A stretch of 64,000 nucleotides of DNA, taken from the NCBI RefSeq assembly GCF_000350225.1, contig NW_005178869.1, forward strand, positions 64,558-128,557. The letters run 5' to 3'. Positions 52,561-63,482 of this stretch are shown in pieces (position 1 is the first letter of the stretch; each line of letters opens with the position of its first letter). The notes under the pieces are model-generated. The model saw nothing but the letters and a program-made list of their open reading frames with translations. It did not search any database and was not told where the DNA came from. This stretch comes from Chondrus crispus (Eukaryota > Rhodophyta > Florideophyceae > Gigartinales > Gigartinaceae). The translations under genes were made by a program, and so were the position numbers.

Positions 52561-55500
52561 CAGATGAACCCCATCTGCGCCTTGTCTACGTACAAATACA
52601 AGGTCGCTGCCCTCATTGGCCTCTCGAAGAAATCATTGGGAAGTGCGCTTACCGTCTTAGACACGCGAGCAGGTCCAAACTTGATTCGGTTGGACATGCT
52701 GTCACCGGAAGCACGAAGTCAAATTGACAATTCAAAAGAGCTGGTCTCTTTGTCAAGCGCCTCGAATCACCGGCTTGAAACTGTTGGAATAATCCACCTT
52801 GCAGTAGCGGTAGGCAGCTATCACACGACACAGCCATTCATCGTCGTACGACAATTAGGCGCAGACGCCATATTGGGTTGTACGTTCCTGGACGACCATG
52901 TTTCCGCCGTTCATATCCGAAGAAGATCAGTCGAGCTACGCTCCGGAGATGAAGTCCCTATTCAAAGGATACCTGCGATGACGCCCATCAGGAGTCGGAC
53001 ACGGGAATTCACCGACGTGAATACGAAACGAAACGGAGATATATTTCTCAGAGTTACAAAGGCCGTCAAAATTCCTGCAGGCACGGAAATGACTGTTCAA
53101 GTCACCTGTACAGCCTCTTGAACTGTAGTCCTAGAGACAAGACCGGAGTTATATCTCAGAAAGCAAGTCAGTTTGTCCAATGGACTTGCCAACATTCGGA
53201 CTCATGTCCCATTTTTAGTCCGCGTTGCAAACTTTTCCAGGTCAGCGACCAAGCTCCAAAAACGAGAGCGGATTGAAATTGCAGTCACGGCCCCCAATCA
53301 AATTCTGTCAGTCGACTTCGATTAGCCAAGTGGCGCCCAAGAAACGTCACAAGGTGAGAAGGGGCAGGACCTGGCCTTCTTTCGCTCTTACGCCCGGAAA
53401 ACATTAGTCACGAAGGCGAGGAGTCGAAATCGACAGATACTGATAACTTCGATCTCGACTACCTTGGACATGTTATCCGCCCTGGAATTGTGGCTGTTAC
53501 GGAGAAGAATACGGACGCCATCAAGAGGGCACAAGAGCCGACGACGCAAACTGAGCTTCGCTCCTTCATCGGCATGTGCAATGTGTATCGAAGGTTCGTG
53601 CCGAACTTTGCACGAACTACGGCCCCCCCTGAACGCCCATTTGGCAAAGGGGAAGCTTTTCCAATTAGAGAAATTCTCTGCAGATCAATCCATGGCTTTT
53701 GGGTTATTGGAGACTGCGCTTGTAGGCCCTCCTATTCTTAAGTTACCGCGCTCGAACCTGTCTTCCTCAGTTGACACGGATGCTTGTGAGGGACAAGTGG
53801 GCTGTGCCCTGTTCCAGACCCCTCCAGACGGTCTTCGTCACCCGGTAGGACTTTGGAGCCGCTCCCTGAATCCAGCTGAGAAGAATTACAGCGTCGGGGA
53901 AAAAGAATGCCTCGCCATAATTTGGGCAGTGCAGATCTTGAGACTATACCTCGAGCGGAAGCACTTCGAGCTCTACCCCGAACATCAATCCTTAAAGTGG
54001 ATGATGAGTCTAACAGACGCCAGTGGCAGGCTTGCTCGATGGCGTCTCTGCCTACTGGAGTTCGACTTCACAACCAAGTACCGCAAAGGGGCAGTAAACT
54101 GCATTGCAGACGCTGTGTCAAGGCTGCCGACATTTGGCGAGTGTGTGGTCGAACCTGACTCAGACATTCCGTGTTTCTGGGTTCAAGAAAACAGCGCTTA
54201 GATGGATGAAGATCAAGTTGACGAAGATGTCGAGATCGAGCTCAGGCGCGATGCAATCACGTCAAATTTCAATGACGAGGGGATATGCCTCGTGAACGCT
54301 GAGAACAAATATCTATCTCCGGTCCGAATCGAAGAGCTGGTGATCTCTCAAGCTAACGACAGATATTGTCAAATGTTGAAAGAGAAAGTCGACAATGAGG
54401 ATACAAGTCGCTTCGACGTCGACGACCGCGGCCTCCTGGTCCGCATTGCCCCTCTCGACGACTGCAGACAAATTGTCTTACCGACGATGTTAAGGAAAAA
54501 GGTTTTTTACCTATGCCACCATACAAGAACATCAGGTTATCCTGGGGATACAAAGATGTTGTATACAATGCGACGCACGTTCTACTGGCCTTCCATGGCA
54601 TTGGAATGTCACGCTTGTATGAGACAATGTGACTCATGCGCCCGCGAAAGAGTACAATTGCGCAAGCACTCTACATTTTTGAAACTCTTCCCCGCGAGAA
54701 GACCGCTAGAGTTCGTCGCCATGGGCATTTTGGGACCTCTACCCCGATCGACGAAAGGGAACCAATACTTCTTGGTCATATCCGATCGGTTCCTGAAGAT
54801 GACAAGAGCGATTCCGCCGAACAGCATCACATCAATGACGGTGGCAAGAGCCTTCGTCGAGAATTGGATTTATCCGTATGGACCACCTGCCTCTCTTCTA
54901 TCCGATAACGGTGGTCAGTTCGCGTCCAAGTTCTTCCAAAAGATTTGTCAAATCATGGGGATTCGCAACCTGTTTACAACAGCGTATCACCCTCAGACCA
55001 ATGGTCAAGTGGAACGGTTCAACCAAACAATATTATCCCGCATACGCCATTATGTCGTGGAACATCAGAAGACAAGGGATGAGTACTGTGGACCTCTAAC
55101 ATACGCGTATAACACGCAAGTACATCGCAGCACGGGATGCACCCCATTTGAACTGGTATTGTCACGACCTCCTGGGCCCGTGGCCTTGGAATACACTCCC
55201 GAGAATGGCACAATGCCGGAAACTCGACACGAGCGTATGAGGCTGATGGAGCATCTCACAAGGCTCATACAAGGAGCTACTAAAACACTACAAGCTGCTC
55301 AGGCGCGATACAAGGAAAATTACGACAAGCATGTCAGAAAAATAGCAAGCCCTGCGAATGTTGGGGATAAAGCATTTGTGAGGCGAGAGGTACCTTTAAG
55401 TACGTAAAGTGGAGGGACCCCCAGGAATAAGCTACAGCCAAAGGCAGATGGACCGTTTGAGGTCATTGGTGCAGCCTCACACACAGTCACAATTATTCGT

Positions 55501-55916
55501 GATGGGCTTACCGAGACGTTAAACAGGGATCGGGTGTCAAAGAAGACCGCCCCAAGCCAAGCAAATATTGCACAAAGAGTCGAATACGACAATGAGTCTG
55601 AAGACGTACTACCACACTCGCCCGCTGCCGACAGCAGGCAATCAGCGAGGTATGAGACTCGGAATAATTTCAATAATCAACAACGTGGTGGAACACCGAA
55701 AGAAGGCAGTGCTCAGGGACCTCAGAGACTTTTCTCTCGCCTCCGAAGATCTCACATTCCTGAAACAGAATATGCCGTCGACGGCAGGAGAAAAGAGCAC
55801 TCATTTGAAGCAATTGTCGCGTATAATGATCAAAACGATCGATTCAGAGTCCGATAGACAGGTTACGACAACCAGGGCGCAATTTTCCCCTCAACGCAGT
55901 CGTACGCTACTTTCGC
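52561..55916 (+). pseudogene. gypsy-3 Pol remnant: protease, RNase H, integrase; RT missing
   Basis: Protease: ALTVLDTRAGPNLI with LGADAILGCTFLDDHV; TGA at 53119-53121. The PR-RT linker (DTDNFDLDYL) jumps straight to the end of RT (YLGHVIRPG, about 53460), at a point where both sides share DYL/YLG coding, so about 0.7 kb of RT is deleted. A frameshift in the C7 run at 53623-53629 follows. RNase H (SSVDTDACEGQVG) ends at TAG 54199-54201. Integrase frame 54202-55407: zinc-binding H changed to Y (TSGYPG), first catalytic D changed to G (FVAMGILGPL); LLSDNGGQF and NGQVERFN kept. Remnant chromodomain tail to about 55916. Confidence 0.88.
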
Positions 55917-56601
55917 AGACATGGCCTGAATGTTCCAGAACACCTTCGCCACCTTCTGGCAACGACTCATTAGTCAAACATTTAAAATGGATGCGTATGG
56001 CCTCCAACAAGAACGTTATGGTGATATGGTACCGGGAAAATGGATATTCTTTCTGACATGCCCAAGGCAAGGGCTACGTGGAGTTCTATTCTTTCGTGAG
56101 GTCAGGGACCGGGTTATGTTAAGGGAACGTCGCATGCGCAGTGATGTAGGTCGTGAAAGACACCCGGAGGGAAGGGACACCTCCGAGGAGTCGAAAATTT
56201 TTCGATGCTTGCAGCGTGTTACAAAACACTTTATGGCAACTTGGTATCGGAAAACTCCATACTGTATCGGAAATGCTCAATGAGAGAGCTTCGTTGAACT
56301 ATGTTCTTTGGTGAAATCGACGACTAGTCCTGGTAAGGCGTGCGCCAGTTTTGCATAGGTCTATATCGTGGAGAACGCCTGGAGTAACGGGACACGTCGG
56401 GAATTGTCGCAATGGACATCTGCCAGCACGCTGATGGCACCGGCTGCCCTGCCAAACCGCCGATTCCGGAAGCCAAGTCGGCTTTCAGGAATCCAGACGA
56501 ACGTCAATGGACTGAAGCTCACACACTGCCAGGCAGCAGAGACATCAAATCCGCAAGAATGAGCACAGCACCGGGGCGGCTTCGTTTTGGGCGGAGGGCC
56601 G

Positions 56602-57578
56602 TGTGGTATCATTGCCAGGATGTGTACAGTACCCGACGGCGCCTGTTCATTACAGGCGCACGCCCACACGTGTGCATTACACGCCCACGCGGACGCTCAC
56701 ACGGGCATTACAGGCGGACGCCTACACGTGTGCCTTACAGGCGGAAGATCTACTGTATACATTACAGCCCGGAGGTTGTGTATGACAGGGTACAGTAGTA
56801 ATGACACAGTACAGTGCATTACATAATAGAGTACAGTAGTACAGTAGGACGGACAATGTCCAAGACCCCGCGACCTCGCTTATTTAAGCGACGGCGCCGG
56901 GCAATGACAGTAAACAGTCAAGGATCTTTTGGGAACGGATTTCGTTCGACGGTGCGACACCGCGGGTCAAGACAAGCTTCTGACTTAGGCGACATTGTCT
57001 GCATCTGTCTTGTGACGTTTCCCTGGCTTCTATTGTCTTTACTTTACCTTTTCCATTCCTCCGTCTTTGCGACTACGCGGGTTAAGACTAGCCTCTAACC
57101 TCGGCGTGTTACTGTCGCTCGACGTTCCAATTGTTTTCCTTTTTACTCTGTCGTTGCGACCACGCGGGCTAAGACTGGCCTCTAGCCTGGGCGTATTACT
57201 GTCGCACGACCTATTTCTCTCTCCCTGCATTGTGACGATTGTCAAGTCGCGGGCTACGACAAGCCTCTGGCCTTGGCGGCACTATTGACATCTGTCCCGC
57301 TCGTTCCCTCTAGGAGTTTCCGCTACTCGGCGCTCCGCCCGTGTCTGACACTAGTCTTTAGGCTCGGGTTCACCCCTGTTTTGTGTGTTCTTACACCACC
57401 CCTTCCAGTGCTGGTCCCATTCCGGGTCCGCACTTCGACCAGTACGTCGTGCTTTTACAGTCGGCCAACGTACTCCCCCTTTGCTCTACCACAGTCCCGA
57501 TCTACCGCGGGACACCCCCTTTTGGTTGTTACCTCTTCCTCGAGCTACCTCATAGCTGGCGACCGCCACTATACTACA
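56602..57578 (+). repeat. gypsy-3 3' LTR
   Basis: 977 bp, only a handful of differences from the 5' LTR (for example CACGCCCACGCGG against CACGCGCACGCAG). Confidence 0.92.
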
Positions 57579-57933
57579 ACCAACAGGAGTATATGCTAGT
57601 AAGATGTTTTTGTCGAGAATGATGATAATTGCGAAGCCTCAGACGGGGATTGGAATTTATTGAGCAGATTGTGAACGGATTGATCAAGAATGAACGGTTA
57701 TGGGGTAATTTGTGCCTTGGCCGCTCAAAAGTAACCATAAAATACGTTTTAAGTAGGAGGGGTCTGTATGATATGCTTATTACACATTGAACCCGATATC
57801 CAATTGAGGAATATTGCACAGACATTGTTTTTTGGTAAACAGTTGCAAGCTACGGAGTCCGTCGCTCGACTTTTTATCCGTTTACGGAGGATATCCATAT
57901 GGAGAATGATCCTTATCGGGAGGGTTCACTGTA

Positions 57934-58551
57934 TTTGGTAATTTCACTGGCACCAGAGAGACCGAGGAACGCGGACGCAGCAACGTTGATGGGGAATGGT
58001 GAGGAGTTGACGCACTTTCGGGAGGGGCCTTCGTGCGCCTTTGGAACCGCAGGTGCTGCAGCTTCGCTTGTTCCTTGTTTTCGGCTGTTCGAAACGTGAT
58101 ATCCCTATTTCGGGTTCTCCAGGTACGAACAGCGTCCGGGGAGGGCATGTTGGCCTTCGTCTAAAATCGGCGTGAACCATCATTGGCAATGCGAGCCATG
58201 ATAGCTCGCAATGTATAATTGTTAATTGCCAATCCCCGGGAGGCAGTATATTTAATACGCTGCTTAATGATTTTGTCCTCTTCCGCTTTGACGACACGGG
58301 GGCTCCGGGACGGTTGTTGGCTGGGTCAAGAAGGCGGGACAGTTTGTCGTCGTCCTTGGTCATTTTTGTAATCGGTCTGCTGTCCCACGACTGATGGCTG
58401 TGAGGCGAACCACATGCGCAACCTTTTTTCCCATCTTCAATAAATTTACAGCTGTCTTCCGTTTGTCTTTGGCCCTTCCGTCCCGTCTGTCCCTTTGCTG
58501 GGCGCGCGCTGCCTGACGACGCATTCCAATCGACATCGGAGGGGGCGTTAA
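57934..58551. other. No gene seen
   Basis: Non-coding. TTGGCAA-GCGAGC...GCTCGC...TTGCCAA at about 58180-58232 forms a hairpin. Confidence 0.4.
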
Positions 58552-58850
58552 TTGTGCGTAACTAGAGTCCAGTCTCGGGAGCAGGACGAGAAGGTGTTTG
58601 ATTGTGGATCAATTACTACTGTTTGGCCTTTAACGGTGCTGTATGCCCGCCATTTTTTTGGCAGGACGGGGAGAAGTGAGGAGGTAACATTGCGAGAAAC
58701 TGGAGGTATGTCTCGTGAACATGACGAGAAAGTGTTTGATCGTGGATCAAATACTACTGTTTGGCCTTTAACGGTGTTGTGTGCCCGCTATTTTCTTTTT
58801 TGGCGGGACGGGGGGAGGTGCGGAGGTAACATTGCGGGAAACTGTAGACG
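58552..58850 (+). repeat. Tandem duplication, unit about 142 bp
   Basis: Two diverged copies with TACTACTGTTTGGCCTTTAACG and GAGGTAACATTGCG at 58681 and 58823. One frame stays open through both (58552-58953), giving a 47-residue repeat (DEKVFDCGSITTVWPLTVL / DEKVFDRGSNTTVWPLTVL). Substitutions between copies are partly synonymous, but coding status is unproven. Confidence 0.6.
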
Positions 58851-59040
58851 GGGTGAACGCTTCAGGCCCCGGAGCGTTTCTCTGGGGTCCAGGTATGAAA
58901 GACTGTACCCATTGTCCCCACTGGGAGCAACGAGAACTGAATCACCAAATTAGCCTTTTTTACCAAATAATGCTTTTAGAGAAGGGTACCCTGCCGGCAG
59001 GCGCTCTCTGGCGAGTCATTTTCTTCCTTGTTTCCCAATA

Positions 59041-59416
59041 TAGTGGATCCTCGCTAACTGCATGTTCGGTCTCTGCATATTCTCGATTACTGCATTCGTT
59101 CGTCAGCTACCGGCTGCGGAGCAGCGATTCCAGCCTGTATATGATATTGAACTGCATACCACATAACTGCATGAAGAAAGTGATCGTTAGTCATATCGAA
59201 CCCTCATACAAAGGCATACTATGAAACAAGTAAAACTTATGACAACAGATATGCAGTGCTTCGCCACTGCCATCGGTGCGTCATCACCGCCGTCGGACCC
59301 GGATATCTGATTTTTTGATTAAAATGAGGCGTTTGGACACTTCGACAAGTGCATATGTTCGCCAACTGCATACGAAAACCCTCCACTTTTCATATGCAGT
59401 TAGCGAGAATTCATAT
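59041..59416. mobile_element. MITE with TCGCTAACTGCAT termini
   Basis: TAGTGGATCCTCGCTAACTG at the left and, complemented, TATGAATTCTCGCTAACTGC at the right, next to TA on both sides. The form (A)GTGRATYCTCGC resembles pogo/Tigger TIRs, including those at 50270. No transposase. Confidence 0.5.
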
Positions 59417-59816
59417 ATATATTTCCATTTTTCCTCATCGGCGCCTCTACACCCTGCCTCTGTACACCACGTCGCCCGTACAAGGTGCGTATAGCGATGG
59501 GCATGAGGCAACCACTTTCGACGGGTACATAACAGTTCATGATAAAATGTGGCAAGTGACCGTTTTTTGTAGGCATGTCTGGTGAAAAGGCCGTATCTTA
59601 GCAAGTCCTTCACCGACTTTGACTTTTTAAAGCTCAATGAACACATAAAGCGCGCATATAGCTTTACAACGGTAACGAAATCACATCATGTGTTCATTCA
59701 AGGGAATGAAGTCACTTAAATGAACCCCTTTTACAGGTCTGAATCGCATGGAAACTAATTTGGCAACCTCAAATAATGGCCGTGGCCGCAAAAACTCTTT
59801 ATTCTAACAGTTCGTT

Positions 59817-60149
59817 AACTATTGTGGCAAACATAAACTATTTTGGCAACACACTGCTTCCCTTTTTGCCGCACTTTTCCGGAATGGCGATGATGGGCGG
59901 TTATCGATCGATATGGAAAAGCATATTACGTTGTAATGGCATGGCACAGCCTGGATTTTTGGCGGACAAGCGAGAGTAATGGGCTTTCGAATGGCGGTAA
60001 AAACAGAAAAGGCGGGCAGGTTGTAATCAGTCACAGAGCTACCAAGGTTAGCAAGTGGCGGGGCGGATCTGGGTGACTCGGTTTCGGAAAAGTGCGGCAA
60101 AAAGGGGAAGCAGGCGTTGCCAAAATAGTTTATATTTGCCAAAATAGTT
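59817..60149. mobile_element. MITE, family M1, copy B (complete)
   Basis: Long TIRs of about 65 bp: AACTATTGTGGCAAACATAA... and complement of ...TTTGCCAAAATAGTT, extending to TTGCCGCACTTTTCCG on both arms. Interior matches copy A at 18642-18937. No coding capacity and no clear target duplication. Confidence 0.8.
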
Positions 60150-60165
60150 CCCGGACTGTTACCGT

Positions 60166-60675
60166 ATGTTATTACACTCGGATGAATTCATGTCGATCAT
60201 GATTGAGAGTCTACGGGTGCGCCCGCTGACGCGGGCTGAATTACTACAGTACCTCATTTGTCGCTTCGACACGTTCGTGCACCGCTTGATCTCGAGCAAA
60301 CTCCCAACTCGGCAAATAAGGTTACGCTTCAAACTGCGCCCGCACCTTCCCATTCCTCTGCAGGAGCCCCACAGTGTGGGGCCCACACCCACCTTGCTAC
60401 AGAAGGGTACCTTGCACGATCACACCTACTGTACGAACTGTACTGTAACCGTTCAGAGCCTAATTCGTACTATTTTCCCAACCCGTATTCAGAATTCCGT
60501 TAAAACTGCGGAACGTATTACCCTCCTCCGGCCTCCTTCGCACGAAATATCGAAGTACGAATCAAAGCTCCTCTCCGACTATGCAAACCGATTTCGCGCC
60601 ATCAAAACGGCTCCATATAGCCACTCGGGGATGGACTGCATGATGCAGACCAAAAAATGGAATAAAACTACATAA
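60166..60675 (+). CDS. Hypothetical 169-residue protein
   Basis: ATG 60166; helical start (SDEFMSIMIESLRVRPLTRA, LLQYLICRFDTFVHRL), a short Cys pair (CTNCTV) and a basic tail. No domain recognised. Its end lies just left of the piggyBac-like element. Possibly a fragment of a retroelement Gag or a chance frame. Confidence 0.3.
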   Translation: MLLHSDEFMSIMIESLRVRPLTRAELLQYLICRFDTFVHRLISSKLPTRQIRLRFKLRPHLPIPLQEPHSVGPTPTLLQKGTLHDHTYCTNCTVTVQSLIRTIFPTRIQNSVKTAERITLLRPPSHEISKYESKLLSDYANRFRAIKTAPYSHSGMDCMMQTKKWNKTT

Positions 60676-60683
60676 ACCACTAA

Positions 60684-61940
60684 CCCTGTGCTCCTTTTTT
60701 GTGACGGCTTTTTTGCCCCAGTAGGGCTATTTTCCTCCTGCTTCGGTCTTGTTGAGCGCTACGTCCCGAGAGTAGGTTCGTTGAACGCAGAATTGTGTTG
60801 TCGTTAAGAAGATATACGTGTTGTCTCCAGGAGACCCGTACTTTTCGAGTAGTGTCCTCCCGAAAGGTGTGGGGTGGTCCTATTTTGTGATCGGGGCATA
60901 AACTTCACAAAATTCACACAAACGTCTCAAAGTTCTCACAAGTTTTGTGAATCTCGCTTTGTTTTTGTGAATCTCACTTTATTTTTGTGACGTCAACATC
61001 TCGAAGTGCTCTTTTGTTGACTGTTTTGTGATTCACACACAAACTGTTTTATGACTCTCACACCATTGTCTCACAATCATCTCCAACATCAACAAACCAT
61101 CACAAACCCATCTAAAAAGCATAGCTGATAGCCTTGTTCTACAGACATTTACGGCCTTCACTCTCGGGCTTGTGAAGCCTGCCTTAGTCGTCGAGGTGTG
61201 CGTCGCTCAGAGTCAAACTCCCTCTCATGGACAGGAGAGGGCCCATGTCGCTTCAGTGTAGGGCGAGATTGCCAGACCGTCCGGCAGCTGCAGCAGATAG
61301 CTTGCCTACATGTAGAACGCCACTGCACCTGGCGCGAGCCCTTTCTAAGTGTCTTGGGTCGCCCGTCTTTTGTCCCTCTTTTGACCCAACTACATAGTAC
61401 GCAGTAGGTGTGGGTCCCACTGACCTTCTTGTGCAGTAAATTCCTGTTCAACCTACGCAGTTGCGAACACGAAGGGAAGGGGAAGTGTCTCTGGAAACCA
61501 GCCGTAGAGGGCTGGAAAGGGAGATCTTTTTTGTGTGACGTTGTTCAGTTTGTTTGCCTTTTGAGATGGAGAGCCTTTTATATGTGATCTTTGTGATGCC
61601 CTCACACAACTCACACAAAGCCATCACAAAATGCACACTGTCAGTGTGAGAGTTTTGATTTTAAGGTTGACGTTTGAGAGTTTTAAGATGCGTCTCACAA
61701 AACCATCACAAAAGATTCACGAAAATGTGTGATGTTTGAGACGATTCTTGTGATGATCACAAAACGTTCGCAAAAAGTGCAACAATTCAACAAATATTCA
61801 CGAACCATGTGTGACGAATGAGAAGATGGAGTGAGACGAATGAGATGACGGCGGCGAAAAGAGCAAAACTCTCATAAATCGTCACACAAATCGTCTCACT
61901 TTTTGTGACGCCCTAAATCGTCACAAACCGGAGCACAGGG
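60684..61940. mobile_element. piggyBac-like non-autonomous element
   Basis: Perfect 11-bp TIRs CCCTGTGCTCC (60684-60694) and GGAGCACAGGG (61930-61940), flanked by direct CTAA (60680-60683 and 61941-61944). CCC start and a four-base target ending in TAA are piggyBac hallmarks (usual target TTAA). The interior is crowded with TCACAAAA / TTTTGTGA repeats, likely transposase binding sites. It keeps only a transposase C-terminal remnant. Confidence 0.65.
61158..61451 (-). pseudogene. piggyBac-type transposase C-terminal zinc domain remnant
   Basis: 97 residues with HTYCVLCSWVKRGTKDGR, then VQWRSTCRQAICCSC. This recalls the Cys-rich C-terminal domain of piggyBac transposases (C-x2-C ... C-x2-C-x-x-x-LC). 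The DDD catalytic core is missing. Assignment depends partly on the surrounding TIRs. Confidence 0.4.
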
Positions 61941-61944
61941 CTAA

Positions 61945-62483
61945 CTGTGGGAAAGAGACGATCTCCGAAATGCCTAAGTTGTGTGCTCTCGCCCCACAAC
62001 GGTCAGCTCGAGCCTGGATTTTGTCTGAGACGAGGAGGGTCCGTAGAAAAAGTGCAAAGATGAGGGCGGTGAGGCGTGCATTTGAGATCTGAATGCGCCA
62101 GAAATACTAATTAGGAAATATCATTAAACAGGCTCCATTTCAATGGTTTTGGCTGACGTCTTGTCAGAGCGGGTGCCTATATCCAAAGTCGATTGTTAGT
62201 GCCACAGATGCGATTTCGTTTAAAGATGCGCTCGACTCTTTGAACTGTCCAAATCGTTCATGAAATGGTATTTGTTTGTTTAATTCTATCCAGCTTAGTA
62301 GCAGAAACAGAAAAAACACGAATTAGGCTCTGAACGGTTAACTTTTCATTACCTCTCCCTGCCACCATTTGCAACTCTCGCGATCCCCGCGGAGGTCCCA
62401 CGCCACGTAAATAATATGCACGTGGCGTGTAAACATGCGTCATTGCGCTAGTGAGTGAATTATACAGTTGCATACGTACAGTA
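61945..62483. other. No gene seen
   Basis: AT-rich non-coding DNA. Confidence 0.4.
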
Positions 62484-62772
62484 CTGCTGGGAAATTAAAC
62501 ACGTGTCAGTCTGTGCCGGCTCGAACGCGGGGCGACAGTTGCTGCGAAGAGAAAGAAGGCTTGTCGGCTGTTGATGCATGGGCCGGCACGGGGAATTGCG
62601 CAAGGGGACTTGCGCATGGGGGACGAAAGGAAAGTGTCCGGGGGACCACGGAGGGAGAAGGAGCGGGGAGTAGGCGAAGGGAAGGGCCAGTAGGCGAAAG
62701 GAAAGGCGGGGAACCGGATGTGGGTGCGAGACCCAGGGCTTGGGGGGAGCGGTGACGAGGGAAGGTAGGTAG

Positions 62773-62780
62773 TATAAAAG
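62773..62780 (+). promoter_or_regulatory. TATA box
   Basis: TATAAAAG, 55 bases before the first hairpin and 137 before AATAAA. Confidence 0.55.
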
Positions 62781-62834
62781 GGAGCCCGGCGGGGAGGAAC
62801 AGAGAAAAGGAGAGCAGCAGGAAATGTCCTGGAC

Positions 62835-62910
62835 GTCGAGTGGACTCTCGACGAGCGGTGAGCATCGGGTGGATTCCCGTGTAGCTGAGTGGATTCTCAG
62901 CGACCGCTCC
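62835..62910 (+). ncRNA. Three hairpins with shared TGGAYT loops (RNA structure)
   Basis: GTCGAG-TGGACT-CTCGAC (62835-62852), CGGG-TGGATT-CCCG (62866-62879) and GCTGAG-TGGATT-CTCAGC (62884-62901). The loops are conserved while stems differ by compensating changes. GAGCGGT (62853-62859) pairs with ACCGCTC (62903-62909) and encloses hairpins 2 and 3. It lies between a TATA box and AATAAA, so it would be in a short transcript. Repeated identical loops suggest a multivalent protein-binding site. I know no matching RNA class. Confidence 0.45.
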
Positions 62911-62965
62911 AGATTCAATAAACGTTTTGGTTTGACAGTGCCCAGGAGACCGGGCACAACAGTAC

Positions 62966-63053
62966 AGTACCTTCCCGCACCGGTACAGACGGCATATTAT
63001 GCCACCGGTATATACGAACCGCACCGGTACATACGGTGCGGGACGTACTGTTG
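62966..63053. repeat. Palindromic repeat, family P, copy 2
   Basis: ACAGTACCTTCCCGCACCG on the left is mirrored by CGGTGCGGGACGTACTGT on the right; the centre has CGGCATATTATGCC. TA precedes CAGTACC. Same family as 50097-50151. Confidence 0.6.
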
Positions 63054-63059
63054 TCACAT

Positions 63060-63482
63060 TCTTGGAGAATGGATGTTACTGAGAACGGACAGGTGGACAC
63101 GTACAAGGTAGTGATACCCTCGTGAACGGGCGTGAACAGCAATGTAAACGACCGACACAGGCTGGCATGTCACAGAAGATGAGTGCGGTACAATTCGAGT
63201 TGCAGCCGCACCACGGCGAGAGCGACTGCCACAGCGGCAAAGGTTGCCGCCCGATGGGAAAAGCGATAACGCAATATAGTTTGTCGTCCGAAAGGACGCG
63301 TGCGAACAGCATAAATAATACAGTCATGCAGATTGTAGAAGAGAGATAAAAAGGAGAATAGAGACGACATTGGGAGGATATTCCTTCCCGCAGCATTGTT
63401 CCCTATCACCTCGCCTGTAGTACCGTTCACCCCCTACCACTGCATTTCCAGTTACGACATCATATCTCAGAATCTTACAACT
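63060..63482. other. No gene seen
   Basis: Short frames only on both strands. Confidence 0.35.

Larger units (their letters stand above)
50849..57578 (+). mobile_element. Ty3/gypsy retrotransposon (gypsy-3), RT-deleted
   Basis: LTRs 50849-51825 and 56602-57578 (977 bp each, TGTGGTATC...ATACTACA), near-identical. 5-bp duplication ACCAA at 50844-50848 and 57579-57583. PBS TGGTCTCCCGACC at 51827. The interior has gag remnant, protease, RNase H and integrase, but RT is absent and the frames are broken. Inserted in the pogo-type element. Confidence 0.93.
50270..57931. mobile_element. Pogo/Tigger-type element split by gypsy-3
   Basis: Left TIR CAGTGAACCCCTCTCGATA (from 50270) and right TIR, complemented, CAGTGAACCCTCCCGATAAG (ending 57931), both flanked by TA (50268-50269, 57932-57933). 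Without gypsy-3 the element is about 0.93 kb. It holds only the DNA-binding half of a transposase, so it is non-autonomous. Confidence 0.7.
62484..62962 (+). repeat. Solo-LTR-like promoter unit
   Basis: Begins TGCTGGGAAATTAAA after CAGTAC and ends GGGCACAACA before GTACAG. It contains a TATA box (TATAAAAG, 62773-62780), a purine-rich leader, the three-hairpin structure at 62835-62910 and AATAAA at 62917-62922. Promoter, short transcript and polyadenylation signal in this order are LTR-like. No partner LTR or internal region is in the window, and the ends are approximate. Confidence 0.4.
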
